A DNA stretch of 64,000 nucleotides, taken from assembly GCF_001636615.1 (NCBI RefSeq), contig NZ_LGEK01000004.1:40914-104913 (forward strand), in the 5' to 3' direction. Position 1 is the stretch's first letter. Each line of letters begins with the position of its first letter. The notes beneath the pieces are model-generated. The model worked only from the letters and a program-made list of their open reading frames with translations, did not search any database and was not told the DNA's origin. Below, one piece after another: positions 25,081 through 33,660 of this stretch. This stretch comes from Mucilaginibacter sp. L294 (lineage in GTDB: Bacteria > Bacteroidota > Bacteroidia > Sphingobacteriales > Sphingobacteriaceae). Made by a program: the position numbers and the translations under genes.

Positions 25081-27150
25081 TTACATCCCCAACTGGTTCA
25101 TTACATATTCAAATACAAACGTCCAGTTTTCAATGGCTTGCTGGGTGCTTTGGCCGCTGCCGTGGCCGCTGTCAAAATCCATGTGCAGTATGATCGGGCT
25201 GGTTTGGCCGGGGTTGTTCTGCAAGGCAGCCACAAACTTTTTGGCGTTCATAGGGTCAACCCGGGTATCATTAGCACCGGCGGTTACCAGCATGGGCGGT
25301 AGGTTAATCCCCATACGGATATTCTGATATGGCGAGTAACGCAATAACCAGCGGAACTGCTCCGGGTCTTCGGCTGCGCCATATTCCGGGATCCAGTAAC
25401 GGGCTATCAGGAATTTGTGGTAACGCAGCATATCCAGCAGCGGTACTTCGCACACAATGGCTTTGAATAAGTCGGGGCGCTGGGTTGCGGCGGCGCCCAT
25501 CAGCAGGCCACCGTTGCTGCCACCCAGGGCAACTATCTTGCTTTCGGTAGTGTATTTTTCTTTGATCAGCCATTCCGCGCACGCGTAAAAATCATCAAAG
25601 CTGTTTTGCTTTTTAGCCAGCATCCCATCCAGGTGCCATTTCTCGCCAAACTCATCGCCACCACGGATGCCGGGTTGTACTACAATACCGCCCGCCTGGA
25701 TAAATGGCGCATAAAAGCCAAAGTAGCCCGGCTTAATGCCCGACTGGAAACCGCCATAAGCAGTTAACAATACCGGGTTGTTACCATCCAGTTTAATGTC
25801 CTTACGGTGAACCACAAAGGCAGGCACGCGGCTGCCGTCTTTACTGATGTAGAATTTTATCTCGCCGGTTATTTCGCTCATATCAACCGGTAGATGGCGC
25901 TGATAAAACAGCTTCCATTTATAATCTTTCGGCGAGCATACGTAGGTTTTTGGGGTAGAGGTAAAGGTAACCAGCGATATGTACAGCTTATCCTCCTCGC
26001 GGTCGTAGCTCATTCCGCCTACGCTGCCTTGCTCCGGCAGTGGTACGGGGCGCAGTTTTTTACCGTTCAGGTCGTAAATGGTTAAGCGGCTTTCAATATC
26101 CTTTTTATCCTGGATAATGATGTTGGTTTTGGTAACCGCGTAGCCTTCCATCACCGTGGTACTTTCGGGGATAAGCGTTTTCCAATTCTTGTATTCCGGG
26201 TGCAGCTTATCGGCCACCATCAGCTTGCTGTTTGGCGCGTTATCATTGGTTTTAATGTACAGGCGGTTGCCTATGGCTTCGGGGTATGCCTGGAATTTTT
26301 TACTGTTATAGATGAGCTTGCCATCCTTAAGGCTGCCCGTTGGGCGAATTTTTAAACTGTTGGAATAGAAATCGCCCTCGCCGCTAAAGGTTACATCGCT
26401 GTAGCGGTTATCGTATATAAAGAAGCTGTTTTGGGCATCCTTAGTGGTACCCACAAAGGTGGCTTTCTCAATTGGGTCGCCAACTTTCAGGTAGTAGGTT
26501 TTTAAGGGGCGTTGTTTATCTACATCTTCCTGGCTGCGCAGGGTTACGTAGGCGTGCTGCTGGTCCAGCGCCCAATCAAAACCGCTGGTGTTAGTGATTG
26601 GTTCGTGGATCTGTTTGCCGGTGCGGGTATCAATAAAGTAAACGGTGTTTACCTCGGCCCCGCTTTTTTGGGCGCTAATGGCGGCACGTTCACCATCGTA
26701 AGTATAGCTGGTGCCGCTGGTAGAGATCTTGCCGTCGGCATCCAAAGCAACCGGGTCCCATATCAGTATCTTTTTACCATCAATGATGGTATAGATCTTA
26801 TATTGTTTATCGCCTTTCTTTTTTACGGTTTGGAAAACACGCTTGCCAACCGTGTTGAGCGGGCCTTCGTAATCCATGTTCAGGTAGGCGGCAATTTTCT
26901 CTTTCAGGTCCGGGTGCACCTTTTGGGTTTTGGCCAGGTATTCAACACCGTAATCGTGCTGTTTTTTTGTCCATTCAATAACATCGTCGTTCTTCTTGTC
27001 TTCCAGCCAGCGGTAGTTGTCGGTTAGTTTAACGCCGTGCAGCGTATCAACAACGGGTATAGCTTTGGTTTTTGGCGGATCGAATTTTTGCTGTGCGTTT
27101 GCAGCCATAGCGGCAGTAGTAATTAGGGTGAGTAGCAGGCCTTTTTTCAT
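25081..27150 (-). CDS. secreted prolyl oligopeptidase, peptidase S9A
   Basis: A 689-residue serine peptidase cleaving after proline in short peptides. Signal peptide MKKGLLLTLITTAAMAANAQ. The N-terminal seven-bladed propeller spans about 60-410; the C-terminal alpha/beta-hydrolase carries the nucleophile Ser in GGSNGG (about residue 545), the Asp in NDTRVDP and the His in DSGHG. The starting DNYRWLEDKKNDDVIEW is typical of the family. It probably acts in the periplasm on imported or cell-wall peptides. Monocistronic, between a repeat block and a terminator. Confidence 0.94.
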   Translation of the reverse strand: MKKGLLLTLITTAAMAANAQQKFDPPKTKAIPVVDTLHGVKLTDNYRWLEDKKNDDVIEWTKKQHDYGVEYLAKTQKVHPDLKEKIAAYLNMDYEGPLNTVGKRVFQTVKKKGDKQYKIYTIIDGKKILIWDPVALDADGKISTSGTSYTYDGERAAISAQKSGAEVNTVYFIDTRTGKQIHEPITNTSGFDWALDQQHAYVTLRSQEDVDKQRPLKTYYLKVGDPIEKATFVGTTKDAQNSFFIYDNRYSDVTFSGEGDFYSNSLKIRPTGSLKDGKLIYNSKKFQAYPEAIGNRLYIKTNDNAPNSKLMVADKLHPEYKNWKTLIPESTTVMEGYAVTKTNIIIQDKKDIESRLTIYDLNGKKLRPVPLPEQGSVGGMSYDREEDKLYISLVTFTSTPKTYVCSPKDYKWKLFYQRHLPVDMSEITGEIKFYISKDGSRVPAFVVHRKDIKLDGNNPVLLTAYGGFQSGIKPGYFGFYAPFIQAGGIVVQPGIRGGDEFGEKWHLDGMLAKKQNSFDDFYACAEWLIKEKYTTESKIVALGGSNGGLLMGAAATQRPDLFKAIVCEVPLLDMLRYHKFLIARYWIPEYGAAEDPEQFRWLLRYSPYQNIRMGINLPPMLVTAGANDTRVDPMNAKKFVAALQNNPGQTSPIILHMDFDSGHGSGQSTQQAIENWTFVFEYVMNQLGM

Positions 27151-27213
27151 TGTGATATGGATAAGGATAATGAGCTAAATATAACGATTGTGTAAGCAGA
27201 TAATTGCTTAAAT

Positions 27214-27252
27214 AAAAAAGCCTCTCTAAGCATAACTTAGAAAGGCTTTTTT
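27214..27252 (-). terminator. terminator between the MFS and S9 peptidase genes
   Basis: 17-bp arms 27214-27230 and 27236-27252 with one mismatch/wobble and a 5-base loop. The GC-containing stem ends in a run of A on one side and T on the other. It lies just after the MFS stop (minus strand) and before the S9 start, so it ends the tetR-HMA-MFS transcript. Confidence 0.88.
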
Positions 27253-27263
27253 TGATAGGATAT

Positions 27264-28544
27264 TTAAAACCCTTCGCTTAAAACAGCTTCTTCGGGTATT
27301 ACGCTTGCCTTTTTGCTTTCCATTTTCCGTTTGGTCATTTTATCAACACGGCGCATCAGCAGTATGCTGATGATAGATATTACTACAATTACATAGCCTA
27401 CGGTATTGTAATGCTGTAATGGGGCGCCTTTGCTTGGCTGGGTTACTATTAAGCCGGCTACCGCGGCAGCAATACCACCTGCTATTTGTTGTAACGATGA
27501 ATTGATGCTCATGAAAGCGCCGCGGTCGCTCATCTCGGGGATGGCGCTGGTTAGTGCCGATGAGGGAATCATGCGGCTCATGATGCCCATCATCATTAAA
27601 ATATTAAGCACCATTACCAGTATTAAAGGTGTTACCCCAAGGTTGGTATAAACCACGCACATGATCATCATCCAAACGGATGCTACGGCGAAGATCTTAA
27701 ACTTATCTATCTTATCGCTCAGTTTACCTATCAGGGGCATGATCAGCAACGAGCTTAAGCCCGATACCATCAGCAGCATGGTTAGTTGTTGGTAGTTTAC
27801 CCCCAGGTTATTCACCGCGAAGGCGCTGCCAAAAGGCATCATCATAAAACCACCGATAGATAGCAATGCGGTTGAGGTAAAGCCTATCCGGTAATCGCTT
27901 TTTTTAACGGTATGCCACAAGTGCGCAAATGCCGACCTATCACGCTGAATGGCTAAGTGGGCGACCAGTGGTTTAAGGTATAGGGCAATGGTAATGGCTA
28001 TCATAATGCTTAAAATAGCCACCATCCAAAAGGGGGCTTCCCAGCGCCATAAGGTAGCGATGTAAATGCCTATAGGTACGCCCAAAACCTGGCTGGCGCC
28101 AAAGCCCATTTGTATAAAGCCCATTACACGGCCACGTTGCTGCAATGCAAAAATATCGGTGATGATAGCCATAGATATAGACCCTATAACGCCGCCGAAT
28201 AAACCGGTAATGATACGGGCTGCCACCAATACGGCATAACTCTCGGCCATGCCGCAAAATATGGTACCCGCTATAAAACCGACGTAAAAGAATAATAACA
28301 GTTTTTTACGATCGTATTTATCGGCAAAGCCCGCGGTTAATAAGCCGGAGAGGCCGGCGCTGAATGCATACGCAGACACCGCTATACCAAAGGCCGAGGG
28401 TTTAAGGTTAAGCGATTTCATGAGCATATCGCCCAGGGGCGACATCACCATAAAATCCAGTATCACGGTGAACTGGGTGATAGCCAGCAGAAATATTACA
28501 AATTTTTGGTAGCCTGTAAATGCTACCGGTTGTTGATTGGTCAT
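27264..28544 (-). CDS. MFS transporter (AraJ-like)
   Basis: A 426-residue membrane transporter with about 12 TM helices. Motif A is present as GFADKYDRKKLL after TM2, and TM1 reads FVIFLLAITQFTVILDFMVM as in DHA1-type exporters. It is the last gene of a three-gene operon behind a TetR regulator and a small HMA-like protein. It is therefore most likely an inducible exporter of a small toxic compound; the substrate is unknown. Confidence 0.88.
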   Translation of the reverse strand: MTNQQPVAFTGYQKFVIFLLAITQFTVILDFMVMSPLGDMLMKSLNLKPSAFGIAVSAYAFSAGLSGLLTAGFADKYDRKKLLLFFYVGFIAGTIFCGMAESYAVLVAARIITGLFGGVIGSISMAIITDIFALQQRGRVMGFIQMGFGASQVLGVPIGIYIATLWRWEAPFWMVAILSIMIAITIALYLKPLVAHLAIQRDRSAFAHLWHTVKKSDYRIGFTSTALLSIGGFMMMPFGSAFAVNNLGVNYQQLTMLLMVSGLSSLLIMPLIGKLSDKIDKFKIFAVASVWMMIMCVVYTNLGVTPLILVMVLNILMMMGIMSRMIPSSALTSAIPEMSDRGAFMSINSSLQQIAGGIAAAVAGLIVTQPSKGAPLQHYNTVGYVIVVISIISILLMRRVDKMTKRKMESKKASVIPEEAVLSEGF

Positions 28545-28550
28545 TGTGGG

Positions 28551-28784
28551 TTAAGTTAATTCACAGCAATTGTAGCCGTGTGGTTTTATCATTTCGATTA
28601 TTTGTGTGTGCGACAGCGTTTCGGAAATGATCCGCAGCACGCAGTCGCTGTCCTCCATATCAATAGTCCAGCATTGTACGGCGGGGTTGTTATCAAGCAA
28701 CTTATGCAGCAGTTGCTTATCGTTATCGCAGCTGATGTTGGTTTTAAATAACAGTATGTGGTCAAAATTTTCAATCGTATTCAT
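28551..28784 (-). CDS. HMA-fold-like small protein without CxxC
   Basis: 77 residues: FDHILLFKTNISCDNDKQLL, then a beta-alpha-beta pattern ending MIKPHGYNCCELT. Length and pattern match the ferredoxin-like heavy-metal-associated domain, but the metal-binding CxxC is replaced by CDND in the loop, so copper-chaperone function is doubtful. A CC pair lies near the C-terminus. It is 6 bases before the MFS gene and 4 bases after tetR. It could be a sensor or partner of the exporter. The fold assignment is inference. Confidence 0.7.
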   Translation of the reverse strand: MNTIENFDHILLFKTNISCDNDKQLLHKLLDNNPAVQCWTIDMEDSDCVLRIISETLSHTQIIEMIKPHGYNCCELT

Positions 28785-28788
28785 AAGC

Positions 28789-29379
28789 TTACTTTTTTAG
28801 GGCCTTTACAACCAGGTCAAAAGTTTTCCAGAGTATCTCATCTGTCATTTTAAATGGCTTGCCGCTCATGCTTTGTCCCTCGTTATTAAAACGGATAAGG
28901 TTGTACAAAGGGGCAAACGCTACCGACCAGTATATCTCAAATGCCATTGTATCAATTTCGCCGCGGTCAACAATATTCTGCATAAACTTGCCCATGTTAA
29001 CTTTAAACTCGCTCAAAAAGCTGGCAAGAAATTCCTCCTGGTAACTGGATGTTCTTAATTGTTCGAAAAAAGAATTTAACAGCGGCTTAGCTTTTGTGTA
29101 TTGATAACGGTTATACCATTGAACGCGCAACCCATCTTCAAACGGCATATCCGGGCTAAAATCTTTCATTGTCGCTTCTGCCATTATTATTCCTTCTTCC
29201 ATGGCAATCTTCAGGATCAGATCATCGCGATCTTTGTAATAGATGTAGAGTGTAGCAACAGATATATTGCAGACTTTGGCCAGCTTGTTCATGCTAAACC
29301 CCTCTAACCCATCCTGTACTATCAGTTCTATGGCCTTTTGCTTTACCAGTTGTACCTTATCGTTATTTCTTATACGCAT
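28789..29379 (-). CDS. TetR/AcrR family regulator
   Basis: A 196-residue regulator whose N-terminal HTH is FSMNKLAKVCNISVATLYIY followed by YKDRDDLI, the standard TetR layout. The C-terminal domain differs from the other TetR in this window. It is the first gene of the tetR-HMA-MFS operon. A TATATTTG box (minus strand, 29398-29405) and a 14-bp palindrome lie directly upstream, consistent with autoregulation. Confidence 0.9.
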   Translation of the reverse strand: MRIRNNDKVQLVKQKAIELIVQDGLEGFSMNKLAKVCNISVATLYIYYKDRDDLILKIAMEEGIIMAEATMKDFSPDMPFEDGLRVQWYNRYQYTKAKPLLNSFFEQLRTSSYQEEFLASFLSEFKVNMGKFMQNIVDRGEIDTMAFEIYWSVAFAPLYNLIRFNNEGQSMSGKPFKMTDEILWKTFDLVVKALKK

Positions 29380-29397
29380 AGCTAATCATATCCGCTA

Positions 29398-29419
29398 CAA
29401 ATATAAATGAATATTCATT
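29398..29419 (-). promoter_or_regulatory. -7 element and TetR operator palindrome
   Basis: TATATTTG on the minus strand (29398-29405) is followed at once by the perfect palindrome AATGAATATTCATT (29406-29419), with further ATTCATT units to 29424. A repressor bound here would cover the core promoter. Confidence 0.6.
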
Positions 29420-29543
29420 CATTTATAAATTATTTATTTTATTTTCTCATGGCGCCCTCCCTAACAATTTTGTGACTGTTTACTTATAAGACGAATAACT
29501 GCCCGTAACTTTTTATATTAGCTAAAACCAATATGCATAAGCC

Positions 29544-30860
29544 ATGAAAAATTTATTGTTACTGTTTATAACAGGGTGCTTTACCGTAAACCTGTGTTAC
29601 GCCCAACCCGGCAAAACAGAAATTACCCGCTGGCAGGACGATAAAAAAGGCGCGGTATCTATTACCTGGGATGACGGATCAATTAACCAGTTTAAAGTGG
29701 CGTTGCCCTTACTTAACAGCTTTAAATTCCCGGCAACATTTTTTATCATAACCGGGCAAATACCCGGGTCTAAGTATCACGGTAAATTTATTGGCAGGCC
29801 CGTGCAGGATATTATTAAAGAAACCGCTACCATCCCCACCAACAAAAATAATTTGTTTGAACGTGCTTCGGCAGCATCATACCTGGGTTTAATTGGGCCT
29901 ATGGATTATTACTATAACGCGGGCTCGCTTGTTGATGCCGGTAAAACAGACGAGGCTATAAAGCTGATAGATGAGTTGTATAGCAAAGTTCGTAACAACC
30001 AGTTTAAACCGGGCATACAGCATAACCCTGAATATATAGATGCACACGGCACCACGTGGGACGAGATACGTAAATATGCGGCACAGGGCCATGAATTTGC
30101 CAGCCACATGATAACCCACCCGCGCCTGGCCATATTGGATGAACCCAACATGCTTTATGAACTTACTAAAAGCAGGGAGGATATATTAAACCAATTAGGC
30201 GCCGGGTACACCTTTTCGGGCGAGGGGCCCTTTGGTACCGAAAACGAAAGGGTAATGAGCTATGCGCACAAAGTTTACCCAGCATTGCGTAACCGCATGC
30301 CCGAGCCATGGTTAAAAGAAATAACCCGCAGTAATAAAGATAACCCAGGGAATACCGATAAACAGTACATACAGTTTCAGCGCGGGGCCACTACAAAAAC
30401 GCCCATGCCTATGATGAAAGCCTGGGTAGATACCACCGCTAATAAAAACAATACCTGGCTGGTGCTTACCATACACGGGGTTGATGGCATTGGCTGGGAG
30501 GCGCTATCGCATCAGCAGTTGAATGAGTATTTCGCCTATATTAAAAACCTGGAAAGTAAATTGTGGGTAGCAACTTTTGGTGATGTTACCCGCTACATGC
30601 GCGAGCGGCAGAACGCCAAAGTAAAAGTTACAAACAATGGGAGTATTACCGTAACCCTATCGCATACGCTTAACAAGGCCATGTACAATATACCACTTAC
30701 CCTTAAAACCTATATCCCGGCAAATTGGAAAACGGTTAAGGTAACCCAGGGAGGCTTCACGCAAACTTTAAAACCCATAACCGTATTGGGTAAGGCCAGC
30801 CCGTATATTATATACCGGGCTAAACCAAACAAAACGGCAATAGTGTTAAAGGGTGTTTAA
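29544..30860 (+). CDS. secreted polysaccharide deacetylase (CE4/NodB-like)
   Basis: A 438-residue protein with a signal peptide (MKNLLLLFITGCFTVNLCYA). The NodB fold starts GAVSITWDDGSINQFKVALP with the catalytic Asp-Asp pair. The metal-binding H-x3-H is in HEFASHMITHPRL (about 188-200). The C-terminal 120 residues are a beta-rich extension. It removes N- or O-acetyl groups from a polysaccharide outside the cytoplasm. Monocistronic; a small imperfect hairpin (ATCGGGCA... at 30909-30931) lies downstream. Confidence 0.88.
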   Translation: MKNLLLLFITGCFTVNLCYAQPGKTEITRWQDDKKGAVSITWDDGSINQFKVALPLLNSFKFPATFFIITGQIPGSKYHGKFIGRPVQDIIKETATIPTNKNNLFERASAASYLGLIGPMDYYYNAGSLVDAGKTDEAIKLIDELYSKVRNNQFKPGIQHNPEYIDAHGTTWDEIRKYAAQGHEFASHMITHPRLAILDEPNMLYELTKSREDILNQLGAGYTFSGEGPFGTENERVMSYAHKVYPALRNRMPEPWLKEITRSNKDNPGNTDKQYIQFQRGATTKTPMPMMKAWVDTTANKNNTWLVLTIHGVDGIGWEALSHQQLNEYFAYIKNLESKLWVATFGDVTRYMRERQNAKVKVTNNGSITVTLSHTLNKAMYNIPLTLKTYIPANWKTVKVTQGGFTQTLKPITVLGKASPYIIYRAKPNKTAIVLKGV

Positions 30861-30982
30861 TGCGGGCTGAAATAAAGGAGGATTGTGGCATTATAAGCAT
30901 CTACACCGTATCGGGCACATGATATGCCCGATAGGTAAGATGCACACAATTAGATTCAGAAATCCCCCTCTAAATCATTTAA

Positions 30983-31174
30983 TCAGTGTTCTTTTTTATC
31001 TGCCGTTTCCCAAACAGAACCGTATACGTATGATTTTTTATCGCAGAGACTGCATGAATATCTTTTTATGGGCAACCAAAATAAGGTTGCTTTCATTAAG
31101 GCGGGCCTGCGGGCGCGGCTGGTGAGTTTGCCCTTTCCACAATGCGGGCAGGCTTTTTTTTGTCGTGTTTCCAT
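30983..31174 (-). CDS. small zinc-ribbon protein
   Basis: 63 residues from METRQKKACPHCGKGKLTSR to TADKKEH. Two CxxC knuckles (CPHC, then CSLC about 38 residues later) form a zinc ribbon. Between them is a basic, hydrophobic stretch ALMKATLFWLPIKRY. The same frame offers another ATG at 31183 and a TTG at 31198; the innermost gives the tidy N-terminus. Function unknown. It lies 22 bases downstream of the response regulator's stop region on the same strand, so it could be co-transcribed. Confidence 0.65.
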   Translation of the reverse strand: METRQKKACPHCGKGKLTSRARRPALMKATLFWLPIKRYSCSLCDKKSYVYGSVWETADKKEH

Positions 31175-31220
31175 CAGGGGCATTGTAAACTTTAACAATT
31201 AGTCAATAATATTTATAGCA

Positions 31221-31586
31221 TTATGCGGCTATTGCCGCGAGCGCTTTTGTCATCTCTGTTTTGCTTACCGGCTTTAGCAGGAAAGCATTGGGTTGGGTTT
31301 GATAAGCTAACCCAATAGTATCAGCACAGGTTACTGATGATTGAAAAATAAAAGGGATATGCAGGTTGTGATTAATATAATGCGCAAGGTCTATCCCATT
31401 CTCGGGGCCTTTTAGCATTATATCTGTTATTACAACATCAACATGCATAACCTTAAGGTCTTTCACAGCTTCGTCATAACACTCTGCAGATCCGCAAATG
31501 TTGTGTCCCATTTTAAGGATCATACTCTTCAAAGCATAAGCTATTAAAGGGTTATCCTCTACAATGTAAATATACAACTTTTGCAT
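31221..31586 (-). CDS. stand-alone response-regulator receiver domain
   Basis: A 121-residue single receiver domain of the CheY type. The acidic pocket is in IYIVEDNP, the phosphorylated Asp in DVVITDIML (about residue 56), Ser/Thr in FQSSV, and the conserved Lys in LLKPVSKTE (about 106). There is no output domain, so it must act by protein contact or as a phosphate sink. Its partner kinase is not in the window; the next gene upstream is the TPR-HTH regulator. Confidence 0.92.
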   Translation of the reverse strand: MQKLYIYIVEDNPLIAYALKSMILKMGHNICGSAECYDEAVKDLKVMHVDVVITDIMLKGPENGIDLAHYINHNLHIPFIFQSSVTCADTIGLAYQTQPNAFLLKPVSKTEMTKALAAIAA

Positions 31587-31746
31587 ATAAATTAAATTTT
31601 CTGTGCCAGTTAAATTATAGAGGTATGATATGCGCTATAATTAAACTATTGTTTCTTCTTCAAATATGGGGCAAAATGCCCGCTTTTAATAATTTTAAGG
31701 GTGGACAAAATCGAGACAAATCGTATAAAAAACGTGTTTAAAGTAA

Positions 31747-33534
31747 TTAGAGCCCATTCGTTACATCCTCAATCTCTTCGCCACCCGAAAGATTCATTTT
31801 TTTACGTAAACGTTGTTTTGCTTTTTTAACACCATCAATGGTAATACCCAGCATTCCCGATATTTCGCGATTATTAAGTTTTAGTTTAATTAATGCCAGT
31901 AACCTAACATCTGTGCCCGATAAATTATCATAAGCATTACGCAGGTTGTAAAAGAAGGTGGTGTATACTCTGGAAAAAAGCTTTTTAAATTCGGCCCAGT
32001 TCTCATCAGTCATGATGTGTTCCTGCATCATTTTATCAAGGTTGCCTGCAATCCCTGCATCAGCATATTTCAGTTGAATATTTTCAAGTTCAGTTTTGAT
32101 CTCGTCTATCAGGGTATTTTTTTGCATCAGGTTTTCGGTGTAGCCCTTCAGTGCCATCGTAGCATTCTTTAATTCTTCATCTACCCTTAGCTTTTCTGAT
32201 GCAAACAGCTCTTTATCTTTTTTGGCTTTTAACCTTTGCCGGTTATATATCAAAACAGTAATAATTATTAATAATAGTAATACTATAATTATGGTATTCT
32301 GTTTAAATGCGTCAACCTCGGCGCTCTTTTTAAGATTATCGAGCTCCTCGCGGCTTTTTTCAATTACCCATTGTAGCCTTACCCGCTCAATGGCGGTAAT
32401 GTTATCACGTTTAGCTACACTATCGCTTAACTTGCCTGATATATCGCGGTATTTGACTGCCTCTGCCATGTTACCGAGGCGTTCATTAATTTCTGCCTTA
32501 AGCTCATAATATTGAACGCGTTGTGTGAGCACGTTTTCCTTGTATTGCAGCAATATTTTATCGGCAGTATCTAACTGCAGGGCAGCCAGTTTTGAGTTTC
32601 CGTTATCAATGTTTATACGTATTAAACGGAGCAAAGCTATGGCCGCGTTCAGTTTCTGATCAAATTTTAATGATTGCCTGTAATCAGCCTCTACAAGCGG
32701 GCGGGCTTTCTCATACTGGTGCTGCAAAAAATATACTGAACCTATATTGCCATTGGCAATGGCCACCCACGCGCTGTCTTTTGTAACCAAAGCCATCTTC
32801 AGGGCGCTGTTAAAATAGCCCATTGCTGTATTGTACTGGCCATCGTTACGATAGGTAAGGCCAATGGTATTTATAATATTAATACGCGTGCGCGATAGCG
32901 CGGGCTTATATTTTAAGGCAAGCCGCAGGTTTCCGCGGGCGTTGTCAAAATCGGCAAGCGAGTAATAAAATGTTGCCGTTTCTGAAAAAATGTTACCAAT
33001 ATCCGGCACGTTATCAAAGCCAACCTCGCGCAGGTTTTCTTCTGATAAGAGATAATACCGGCAAGCTGCCGAGTTTTGTTTATAAAGAAAATAATAATTG
33101 GCCTTACGGTGCTGGTAGATGCCTGTTTCCAGCTGTAATTGTTCTTCCTGGGCAAAAGCGATCGCGGTATCAAAATACGCGTTGCTTTTTGAATTATAAC
33201 CCTGGTTTACCGAATAGTAATCGGCACGCATATCATAAATGGCACATTCAAGCTTTACATCATTTAGCTGCAAGGCTAATTGCTTCATGTCGTCGAGGCT
33301 TTTCATAGCATCGGCTTCATTCATCTTGCGGCAGTTAACCCGGTAAATAGCCCTTGCCGCTTCTACCCTGTTGGTTTCAATAGTGTCTTTTAAGCGTGTA
33401 AAAAGGCCCGGCTGGTACATAGGTTTGCTATCCTTGTTTAATCCATAGGTAAACAAGGGCGCAAGCAAAATTAACCATAAGGTTACTATGCTTAACAGCC
33501 TAAGCTGCGGCAGGTTTAGGTACTTTGGGGTCAA
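31747..33534 (-). CDS. TPR-repeat membrane regulator with C-terminal LuxR-like HTH
   Basis: A 595-residue protein with an N-terminal signal/TM segment (LLSIVTLWLILLAPLFTYG), tetratricopeptide repeats across about 90-370, one TM helix (about 410-430, TIIIVLLLLIIITVLIYN), a coiled coil (about 435-500) and a LuxR-type HTH at the C-terminus (LSGTDVRLLALIKLKLNNRE... KKAKQRLRKKM). This architecture is a common Bacteroidota sensor in which an extracytoplasmic TPR part signals to a cytoplasmic DNA-binding domain. The only start codon in frame near the N-terminus is TTG at 33534; the true start is uncertain. A receiver protein gene lies downstream. Confidence 0.85.
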   Translation of the reverse strand: MTPKYLNLPQLRLLSIVTLWLILLAPLFTYGLNKDSKPMYQPGLFTRLKDTIETNRVEAARAIYRVNCRKMNEADAMKSLDDMKQLALQLNDVKLECAIYDMRADYYSVNQGYNSKSNAYFDTAIAFAQEEQLQLETGIYQHRKANYYFLYKQNSAACRYYLLSEENLREVGFDNVPDIGNIFSETATFYYSLADFDNARGNLRLALKYKPALSRTRINIINTIGLTYRNDGQYNTAMGYFNSALKMALVTKDSAWVAIANGNIGSVYFLQHQYEKARPLVEADYRQSLKFDQKLNAAIALLRLIRINIDNGNSKLAALQLDTADKILLQYKENVLTQRVQYYELKAEINERLGNMAEAVKYRDISGKLSDSVAKRDNITAIERVRLQWVIEKSREELDNLKKSAEVDAFKQNTIIIVLLLLIIITVLIYNRQRLKAKKDKELFASEKLRVDEELKNATMALKGYTENLMQKNTLIDEIKTELENIQLKYADAGIAGNLDKMMQEHIMTDENWAEFKKLFSRVYTTFFYNLRNAYDNLSGTDVRLLALIKLKLNNREISGMLGITIDGVKKAKQRLRKKMNLSGGEEIEDVTNGL

Positions 33535-33660
33535 AGCGCAATAGTTATTAAGTAGGGGGAAATATTACGTGCTAAATTTACTAAAGGTCAATAATATATT
33601 GCAAATGTAATTGCCCTATTTTAACCTAAAATAAAAGTGATTTTGCCCCTTAATAATATG

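Noticed and set aside
30883..31125. 80-codon plus-strand frame after the CE4 gene
   Set aside because: Antisense to the zinc-ribbon gene, which has the clearer protein pattern; composition is shadow-like.
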